DNA of 6,498 bases from JBBQSN01 sp038213835 (lineage in GTDB: Bacteria; Actinomycetota; Actinomycetes; Actinomycetales; CAWJMD01). Shown here piece by piece: positions 1-4,415 of the stretch. The first letter of the stretch is position 1, and each line of letters starts with the position of its first letter. The notes under the pieces are model-generated. The model saw only the letters and a program-made list of their open reading frames with translations. It was not told the origin of the DNA and did no database searches. The stretch is from assembly GCA_038213835.1 (NCBI GenBank), contig JBBQSN010000177.1, forward strand, positions 1 through 6,498. Reading direction: 5' to 3'. Made by a program: the position numbers and the translations under genes.

Positions 1-60
1 GGGATGCCGGTGCCGGAGGGCTCGCACGGCGACCGGCTGCTCACCTAACACAGCTACCAC
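1..60 (+). pseudogene. In-frame coding remnant upstream of the GNAT domain, ended by TAA at 46-48
   Basis: Read in the same frame as the downstream acetyltransferase, bases 1-60 give protein-like sequence (MPVPEGSHGDRLLT, stop, HSYH) running straight into VRWTSRVLELP. The pattern of a short hydrophilic stretch, a leucine pair, a glycine/serine-tyrosine and then a tryptophan-containing strand resembles the end of one GNAT domain leading into the next in tandem-GNAT proteins of actinobacteria (family impression from memory, not searched). The TAA at 46-48 interrupts it. No ribosome binding site is visible before GTG 61, which supports these bases having once been coding rather than a 5' UTR. 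The window edge hides the rest. A sequencing error or a genuine nonsense mutation would look the same here. Confidence 0.45.
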
Positions 61-594
61 GTGCGCTGGACCAGCAGGGTGCTCGAGCTGCCCCGTGGGG
101 TGCGTATTCCCGAGCGTCCGTTGCCTGCCGGGTATGCCGCCCGCACGGCCCTCCCGAGCGAGTACGCCGCCGTCCACGAGGTCATCGAGGACGCCTTCCT
201 GGAATGGTCGGACCGGGAGCGGGAGCCGTACGACGACTTCGCCGCGGTGACCGTGCGCCGTCCGGGCTTCGAGCCCTGGCACCTGCGCGTGGTGGTCGAT
301 CCCGACGGCCACGTCGTGGGTGCCGCGTGCCTCAGCGTCGTCGCCGACGAGCACGCACCGGGGGCGCCGGCCTACCTCTCCCGCCTGGCCGTACGTCGTG
401 ACCAGCGCGGCCGCGGCCTGGCCCAGGCCCGCATGGTCGGTGCCTTCGCCCGCGCCCGCGAGCACGGCGCGGAGACGTCGGCGCTCTCCACCGACAGCCG
501 CACCGGGGCGCTGGGGCTCTACGAGAAGGTCGGGATGCGCGTGACCTCCACCTGGCTGCACCGTGCGATCCACCTCGACGGGCCGCCCGGCTGA
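61..594 (+). CDS. GNAT-family N-acetyltransferase, C-terminal domain (probably truncated by an upstream stop)
   Basis: This is a GCN5-related acetyltransferase domain of up to 177 residues that would transfer an acetyl group from acetyl-CoA to an amine; the substrate cannot be told. The acetyl-CoA binding motif A is clear: strand LSRLAVR followed by DQRGRGLA (about residues 105-121), then a helix. The C-terminal GALGLYEKVGM signature (about 155-165) is the usual GNAT motif B. The N-terminal part has ERPLPAGYAAR and an acidic helix with AFLEW, typical of a domain start. The GTG at 61 is only the first available start after the in-frame TAA at 46-48. No Shine-Dalgarno sequence precedes it, and upstream codons look homologous to coding sequence, so this is likely the second half of a longer, possibly tandem-GNAT protein. 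It ends 6 bases before the convergent thiE stop and has no evident link to thiamin synthesis. Confidence 0.72.
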   Translation: MRWTSRVLELPRGVRIPERPLPAGYAARTALPSEYAAVHEVIEDAFLEWSDREREPYDDFAAVTVRRPGFEPWHLRVVVDPDGHVVGAACLSVVADEHAPGAPAYLSRLAVRRDQRGRGLAQARMVGAFARAREHGAETSALSTDSRTGALGLYEKVGMRVTSTWLHRAIHLDGPPG

Positions 595-600
595 CGCGCC

Positions 601-1290
601 CTACCCCAGGGCCGAGCGCAGCTCTCGGGCCGCGGCCCTCGGGTCGGCGGCCGCGGTGATCGCCCGGACGACCACCACCCGGGTCGCACCGGCCGCGACC
701 ACCTCCGCCATCCGAGCGACGTCGATCCCCCCGATCGCGAACCACGGGCGCTCCGGGCCCAGCGCCGCCGTTGCCCGCACCAGGTCGAGCCCCGGCGCCG
801 GCCGACCGGGCTTGGTCGGTGTGGGCCAGCACGGCCCGGTGCAGAAGTAGTCGACCCCGTGCTTGGCGGCGGCAGCGGCCGCCTGCGCCTCGTCGTGGGT
901 CGAGCGGCCGATGACGACGGCGGGGCCCACGATCCGCCGGGCCACCGCGACCGGCACGTCGTCCTGGCCGAGGTGGAGCACGTCGGCGCCGGCAGCCACG
1001 GCGATGTCGGCCCGGTCGTTGACGGCCAGGAGCGCTCCGTGACGAGCGCAGGCCGCGCGCATGGTGGCCAGGACCTCGAGCTGCTCGACGGCCTCCAGCG
1101 GACCGTGCTGCTGCTCGCCGCGAGAGCCCTTGTCACGCAGCTGCACCACGTCGACCCCGCCGGCGAGGGCCTCCTCGAGCAGCTCGTCGAGGTCACCGGT
1201 GTCCCGACGGGCGTCGGTGCACAGGTAGAGACGGGCCCGCCGGAGACGGTCGCGGCTGGCTTCGGGGTCGCGGGGATCCACGTCGTCCAC
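601..1290 (-). CDS. thiE: Thiamin-phosphate synthase (thiamin phosphate pyrophosphorylase)
   Basis: ThiE couples HMP pyrophosphate with the thiazole phosphate to give thiamin monophosphate plus pyrophosphate, in the cytoplasm, on a TIM barrel. With the start at GTG 1290 the protein has 229 residues, normal for the family. Visible family motifs are LYLCTD near residue 21, VQLRDK (49-54), NDR (91-93), HLGQDD (106-111), STH (130-132), GPCWPTPTK (about 152-160) and FAIGGI (about 184-189). These include the diphosphate- and Mg-binding positions known for ThiE. An upstream GTG at 1326 would add 12 residues but lies inside the riboswitch on the other strand, so it was rejected. GTG 1281 is another option. 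No clear Shine-Dalgarno precedes GTG 1290, so the mRNA may be nearly leaderless. The gene diverges from the thiO operon and converges with the GNAT gene, so it is outside the control of the plus-strand aptamer. Confidence 0.95.
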   Translation of the reverse strand: MDDVDPRDPEASRDRLRRARLYLCTDARRDTGDLDELLEEALAGGVDVVQLRDKGSRGEQQHGPLEAVEQLEVLATMRAACARHGALLAVNDRADIAVAAGADVLHLGQDDVPVAVARRIVGPAVVIGRSTHDEAQAAAAAAKHGVDYFCTGPCWPTPTKPGRPAPGLDLVRATAALGPERPWFAIGGIDVARMAEVVAAGATRVVVVRAITAAADPRAAARELRSALG

Positions 1291-1305
1291 GCTAGCGCGA
1301 GGCGC

Positions 1306-1311
1306 TATGGT
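1306..1311 (+). promoter_or_regulatory. Candidate -10 element (TATGGT) for the thiO operon
   Basis: TATGGT fits the actinobacterial TANNNT -10 pattern. It would start transcription at about 1318-1320, directly at the 5' edge of the TPP aptamer, which is where a riboswitch-led transcript should begin. No convincing -35 hexamer is visible about 17 bases upstream. That stretch is the beginning of thiE on the other strand. This is inferred from position and pattern only. Confidence 0.4.
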
Positions 1312-1320
1312 CTTCTCGAA

Positions 1321-1406
1321 GTGCACGGGAGTCCCGCAGGGGGCTGAGAGGGAGCAACAGGCTCCGACCGTCGAACCTGATCCGGATCATGCCGGCGCAG
1401 GGAGCA
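1321..1406 (+). promoter_or_regulatory. TPP riboswitch (THI element) upstream of thiO
   Basis: The aptamer can be folded by hand into the RF00059 architecture. P2 pairs ACGG 1325-1328 with CCGU 1368-1371. P3 pairs GUCCC 1331-1335 with GGGGC 1340-1344 around a GCAG loop. The HMP-binding turn UGAGA is at 1345-1349. An extra stem pairs GGAGC 1351-1355 with GCUCC 1361-1365. P4 is CCUG 1376-1379 with CAGG 1398-1401. P5 is CCGG 1382-1385 with CCGG 1392-1395, enclosing the conserved-type loop AUCAUG. The C-G at 1396-1397 matches the pyrophosphate-contacting C77/G78 of E. coli thiM. P1 is weak (perhaps UGC 1322-1324 with GCA 1404-1406). No U-rich terminator lies before the start codon, and the thiO ribosome binding site at 1407-1410 abuts the aptamer, so control is most likely translational: TPP binding would reduce thiO operon expression. 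Confidence 0.95.
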
Positions 1407-1410
1407 GGAG
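1407..1410 (+). promoter_or_regulatory. thiO ribosome binding site, adjoining the TPP aptamer
   Basis: GGAG lies 6 bases before ATG 1417 and directly after the 3' edge of the aptamer. This fixes the thiO start, and not the out-of-frame ATG at 1413. The nearby GGAGC at 1401-1405 could alternatively pair with GCUCC 1361-1365 of the extra aptamer stem, a possible alternative fold linking ligand state to access of this site (inference). Confidence 0.7.
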
Positions 1411-1416
1411 TGATGC

Positions 1417-2469
1417 ATGTCAGCACGTGGACGACTCTCGGTCGTGGGCGCGGGAGCCGTGGGACTCACCGTGGCCTGGCGGGCTGCCCTCAGCGGGTGG
1501 ACCGTGACGCTGCATGACCCCTGCCCCGCCCGCGGTGCGTCCTGGGTCGCCGGCGGGATGCTGGCGCCGCTGACCGAGGGATGGCCCGGGGAGAGCGCCT
1601 CGCTCGAGCTCGGGATCGCCTCGCTGGCCCGCTGGCCCGCGATGGCCGCCGACCTCGGCTGCCCCCTGCAGACCCGCGGCACCATCGTGGTCGGGGCCGA
1701 CTCCGCCGACGCCGGCGAGCTCGACGTCCTGGCCGGGTGGCTCGCTGCGCGCGGGCGCGAGGTCGCCCGGCTCACCCGCCGGGACCTGCGCCGCGCCGAG
1801 CCCTCCCTCGGCACCGACCTCCGAGCAGCCCTCGAGGTGCCCGACGACTGGTCGGTCGACAACCGGGCCCTGCTCGCCGCCCTGCTCGCCGCCGTCGCGA
1901 GCGCAGGGGTCGCCACGACCGGGGCGGTCGGTGGACCCGCGGAGCTGGCCTCCCTGGACGCCGATCAGGTCGTCGTGTGCGCCGGCGCCGCCACCGCACA
2001 GCTGCTCCCGGCCATGCCGGTCCGGCCGGTGAAGGGCGAGATCCTCCGCCTGCGCGCCCGCCCCGGAGCCCTCGCTCCGCCGCGGCACACGGTGCGCGCC
2101 GTCGTCCACGGGCGCCACGCCTACCTCGTGCCACGACCCGACGGCGTCGTCCTCGGAGCCACGCAGCTCGAGGTGGGCCACGACACCGAGGTCACCGTCG
2201 GTGGGGTGCGTGACCTGGTCGCCGACGGTGAGGTGGTGCTGCCCTCAATCGCCGAGTACGCGCTCGTGGCGGCCGAGGCCGGGCTGCGCCCCGGCACACC
2301 CGACAACGTGCCGCTCATCGGGCGCCTCGACGAACGCACCGTGGTCGCGTCGGGGCACGGACGCAACGGGCTGCTGTTGGCGCCGCTGACCGCGGACGCC
2401 GTGCTCGCCGAGCTGGCGGGCTCACCACTGGAGGAGGCCGCGAGCGCGCGGCCGGGGAGGTTCACATGA
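1417..2469 (+). CDS. thiO: Glycine oxidase ThiO (FAD-dependent)
   Basis: ThiO oxidises glycine with O2 to the imine (dehydroglycine) and H2O2, supplying the C-N unit for thiazole formation. It is the aerobic alternative to the radical-SAM enzyme ThiH. The 350-residue length fits the D-amino-acid-oxidase-like family. The N-terminal Rossmann motif VVGAGAVGL (residues 9-17) binds FAD, followed by the ThiO-type GASWVAGGMLAP (40-51). A PVKGEILRL segment surrounds Lys206. The C-terminal part has GLRPGTPDN (289-297), whose Arg291 sits where B. subtilis ThiO has its substrate-carboxylate arginine, and GHGRNGLLLAP (313-323), closing the FAD site. It is the first gene after the TPP riboswitch. Its stop overlaps the thiS start in ATGA (2466-2469), implying coupled translation. 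Confidence 0.95.
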   Translation: MSARGRLSVVGAGAVGLTVAWRAALSGWTVTLHDPCPARGASWVAGGMLAPLTEGWPGESASLELGIASLARWPAMAADLGCPLQTRGTIVVGADSADAGELDVLAGWLAARGREVARLTRRDLRRAEPSLGTDLRAALEVPDDWSVDNRALLAALLAAVASAGVATTGAVGGPAELASLDADQVVVCAGAATAQLLPAMPVRPVKGEILRLRARPGALAPPRHTVRAVVHGRHAYLVPRPDGVVLGATQLEVGHDTEVTVGGVRDLVADGEVVLPSIAEYALVAAEAGLRPGTPDNVPLIGRLDERTVVASGHGRNGLLLAPLTADAVLAELAGSPLEEAASARPGRFT

Positions 2470-2663
2470 ACGTGCAGCTCAACGGGGTCGAGCGCGCCGT
2501 GCCCGACCGGAGCACGGTCGCCGATCTGGTCCGCCTGGCCTCGGCGCCCACCACGGGCATCGCGGTGGCCCTCGACGGTGAGGTGGTGCCCCGCGCAGCC
2601 TGGGGCACCGTGGTGCCTGCAGGGGCCACCGTCGAGATCCTGACGGCGGTGCAGGGTGGCTGA
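2466..2663 (+). CDS. thiS: Sulfur-carrier protein ThiS
   Basis: This 65-residue ubiquitin-like protein carries sulfur as a C-terminal thiocarboxylate and donates it to ThiG for thiazole formation. It shows the compact ThiS pattern: MNVQLNG at the start, a central IAVALDGEVVPR strand-turn, and VEILTAVQGG at the end, with the obligatory Gly64-Gly65 exposed by the stop. It needs adenylation by a ThiF/MoeB-type enzyme, which is not in this window. The start ATG 2466 follows a good ribosome binding site (GGGAGG, 2455-2460, spacing 5) inside the end of thiO, and overlaps the thiO stop by 4 bases. Its last codons overlap the thiG start by 8 bases. Confidence 0.96.
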   Translation: MNVQLNGVERAVPDRSTVADLVRLASAPTTGIAVALDGEVVPRAAWGTVVPAGATVEILTAVQGG

Positions 2664-3432
2664 GCACGCGGACGACTCCTGGCGCCTCGGTGGACGCACC
2701 TTCGGCTCGCGCCTCGTCATGGGCACCGGCGGAGCCACCAGCCTCGAGGTCCTGGAGCGGGCCCTGGTCGCGTCGGGTACCGACCTGACGACGGTGGCGA
2801 TGCGCCGCGTCGACGCCGCCGGCGGCGGCGGGGTCCTCGCGCTACTGGGTCGCCTCGGCATCGAGGTCCTCCCCAACACCGCCGGGTGTCGCAGCGCCGC
2901 CGAGGCGGTCCTTACGGCCCGGTTGGCGCGCGAGGCCCTCGGCACGCCCTGGGTCAAGCTCGAGGTCGTCGCCGACGACCGCACCCTGCTACCCGACGTC
3001 GTCGAGCTCCTCGACGCCGCCGAGCAGCTCGTCGACGACGGGTTCGTGGTGCTTGCCTACACCAACGACGACCCGGTGACCGCTCGCCGCCTCGAGGACG
3101 TCGGGTGCGCCGCGGTCATGCCCCTGGGGTCACCGATCGGCACCGGACTCGGGATCAGCAACCCCCACCACATCGAGATGATCGTCGCCGCCGCCGGGGT
3201 CCCGGTCGTTCTCGACGCGGGCATCGGCACCGCCAGCGACGCGGTACTCGCGATGGAGCTGGGCTGCGATGCCGTGCTGCTGGCGACCGCGGTCACCCGG
3301 GCCGAGGACCCCGAGCGGATGGCGCGGGGCATGTCGCTCGCCGTGCGCGCCGGGCTGGACGCACGCCGGGCCGGGCGGATCCCTCGCCGGCTCTGGGCCC
3401 ACGCCTCGTCCCCTGCCCGGGAGCTGCCGTGA
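2656..3432 (+). CDS. thiG: Thiazole synthase ThiG
   Basis: ThiG condenses 1-deoxy-D-xylulose 5-phosphate, the glycine imine from ThiO and sulfur from ThiS thiocarboxylate into the thiazole phosphate. The 258 residues fold as a TIM barrel, and length is typical. Recognisable features are LGGRTFGSRLVMGTGG (residues 11-26), VLPNTAGC (71-78), WVKLEV with the Schiff-base lysine at Lys101, VMPLGSPIGTGLGISNP (154-170) and VLDAGIGTASDA (185-196). The position often occupied by Asn in LLNTAV is Ala here (LLATAV, 208-213), which I believe is tolerated in actinobacteria. GTG 2656 is the only sensible start. It lies within the Gly-Gly codons of thiS, giving an 8-base overlap and no independent strong ribosome binding site, so translation is likely coupled. 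The stop overlaps the thiD start by 4 bases (GTGA). Confidence 0.96.
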   Translation: MAEHADDSWRLGGRTFGSRLVMGTGGATSLEVLERALVASGTDLTTVAMRRVDAAGGGGVLALLGRLGIEVLPNTAGCRSAAEAVLTARLAREALGTPWVKLEVVADDRTLLPDVVELLDAAEQLVDDGFVVLAYTNDDPVTARRLEDVGCAAVMPLGSPIGTGLGISNPHHIEMIVAAAGVPVVLDAGIGTASDAVLAMELGCDAVLLATAVTRAEDPERMARGMSLAVRAGLDARRAGRIPRRLWAHASSPARELP

Positions 3433-4271
3433 AGACCCCGGTCGCGTTGAGCATCGCCGGGAGCGACCCCAGTGGCGGGGCCGGCGTCCAGGCCGACCTG
3501 AAGACGTTCGGCGCCCTCGGTGCCTACGGCGCTGCGGTCATCACCTCGCTGACCGCGCAGAACACCCGGGGCGTGCAGTCCGTCCACCCGGTGCCCCCGG
3601 AGGTCGTCACCGCCCAGCTCACGAGCGTGCTCGACGACCTGGCGGTCGACACCGTGAAGATCGGGATGCTCGGCGACGCGACCACCGTGGACGCGGTGGT
3701 CGCGGCGCTGCTCGTACGGCGTCCGACGTACGTCGTCCTCGACCCGGTCATGGTCGCCACCTCGGGCGACCGCCTGCTGGCCCCCGGGGCGGTGGAGGCC
3801 GTGCGCACCCGGCTCCTGCCGCTCGCCGACCTGATCACCCCCAACCTCCCCGAGGCCGCGGACCTGCTCGGCGAGCCGGTCGCCGAGGACGAGGCCGCGA
3901 TGCTCGAGCAGGCACGCCGGCTCCACGCGTGGGGTCCGTCGGTCCTGCTCAAGGGCGGACACCTCGGCACATCGACGAGCAACGACCTCCTGGTGGTCGA
4001 CGGCGCCGCCACGTGGCTCGTGGCGCCGCGGGTCGCGACCAGAAACACCCACGGGACCGGGTGCGCCCTCAGCTCGGCCGTCGCGGCCCTGCGTCCCCAG
4101 CGCAGCGACTGGGTGGTGGCCGCCGCCGAGGCGAAGCAGTGGCTCACCGCTGCGTTGCAGCACGCCCACGACGTCCCCATCCAGCGCCGTCCCGGAGCCG
4201 GGCACGGTCCGCCGCACCACTTCCACGCGCACTGGTCCCGACTCGAGGAGGCGCCCCGGCCGCACCCCTGA
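3429..4271 (+). CDS. thiD: Hydroxymethylpyrimidine/phosphomethylpyrimidine kinase ThiD
   Basis: ThiD phosphorylates HMP to HMP-P and then to HMP-PP, the pyrimidine substrate of ThiE. It belongs to the ribokinase-like superfamily. The 280 residues contain the N-terminal AGSDPSGGAGVQADLKTF, the TSLTAQNTRGV segment, KIGMLG, LDPVMVATSGDRLL, TPNLPEAADLLG and LLKGGHLG. The anion-hole/catalytic motif NTHGTGC is at residues 206-212, with Cys212. The C-terminal HGPPHHFHAHW is of the usual ThiD tail type. It is a stand-alone ThiD, not fused to ThiE or a TenA domain as in some bacteria. The start GTG 3429 overlaps the thiG stop (GTGA). It is the last tightly overlapping gene of the operon, and a 144-base leader separates it from the permease. 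An HMP salvage role fits the adjacent transporter. Confidence 0.96.
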   Translation: MKTPVALSIAGSDPSGGAGVQADLKTFGALGAYGAAVITSLTAQNTRGVQSVHPVPPEVVTAQLTSVLDDLAVDTVKIGMLGDATTVDAVVAALLVRRPTYVVLDPVMVATSGDRLLAPGAVEAVRTRLLPLADLITPNLPEAADLLGEPVAEDEAAMLEQARRLHAWGPSVLLKGGHLGTSTSNDLLVVDGAATWLVAPRVATRNTHGTGCALSSAVAALRPQRSDWVVAAAEAKQWLTAALQHAHDVPIQRRPGAGHGPPHHFHAHWSRLEEAPRPHP

Positions 4272-4299
4272 TCGCGACAGCGACCACACCATCTGATCG

Positions 4300-4315
4300 C
4301 TCCGGACCACCGGAG
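4300..4315 (+). other. Small GC hairpin after thiD, just 5' of the variant aptamer
   Basis: CTCCGG (4300-4305) and CCGGAG (4310-4315) can form a 6-bp stem with an ACCA loop. It sits 28 bases after the thiD stop and 5 bases before the P2 strand of the second aptamer. It has no U-tract, so a classic intrinsic terminator is not supported. It could be a weak or Rho-assisted end for the thiOSGD message, a stabilising 3' structure, or an upstream part of the permease leader. No TANNNT-type promoter is evident between thiD and the aptamer, so read-through transcription of the permease gene is possible. Confidence 0.35.
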
Positions 4316-4320
4316 GAGCC

Positions 4321-4403
4321 ACGGGAGCCCGCACCGCGCGGGATGAGAGGGCGACAGCTCGGGTCGCCGACCGTCCGAACCTGGCCGACGACCTCGGCGA
4401 AGG
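4321..4403 (+). promoter_or_regulatory. Diverged TPP-riboswitch-like leader of the cytX-type permease
   Basis: The 5' half matches the thiO aptamer closely. ACGGGAG (4321-4327) is identical. P2 pairs ACGG 4321-4324 with CCGU 4371-4374. P3 pairs CCCGC 4328-4332 with GCGGG 4338-4342. The HMP-binding UGAGA is intact at 4344-4348. An extra stem pairs GGCGAC 4350-4355 with GUCGCC 4363-4368, and GACCGU recurs. P4 is CCUG 4380-4383 with AAGG 4400-4403. The P5 arm differs: CCGA 4385-4388 pairs with UCGG 4394-4397 around a 5-base loop CGACC, where canonical aptamers have a 6-base AUAAUG-type loop. The 5' internal loop AU is reduced to one G (4384). C-G at 4398-4399 is retained. The base closing P3 before UGAGA is A, not C. 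It is probably a regulatory RNA of TPP-riboswitch ancestry; ligand and activity are uncertain. Confidence 0.75.
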
Positions 4404-4406
4404 AAG
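4402..4406 (+). promoter_or_regulatory. Permease ribosome binding site, overlapping P4 of the leader
   Basis: GGAAG lies 9 bases before ATG 4416. Its first two bases (4402-4403) are part of the 3' strand of P4 in the upstream aptamer-like element. Folding of P4 would therefore compete directly with ribosome binding. No poly-U terminator follows the element, which favours translational control (inference). Confidence 0.55.
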
Positions 4407-4415
4407 AAGCCACCC

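Noticed and set aside
595..600. Terminator between the GNAT gene and thiE
   Set aside because: Only 6 bases separate the convergent stops and no clear hairpin with U-tract is visible.
1291..1326. Longer thiE start at GTG 1326
   Set aside because: The extra 12 residues overlap the plus-strand TPP aptamer and lie before the usual ThiE N-terminus; no ribosome binding site supports it.
3057..4334. Long minus-strand open frame opposite thiG and thiD
   Set aside because: Low-complexity antisense shadow of two genes with full family motifs; no start signal or recognisable domain.
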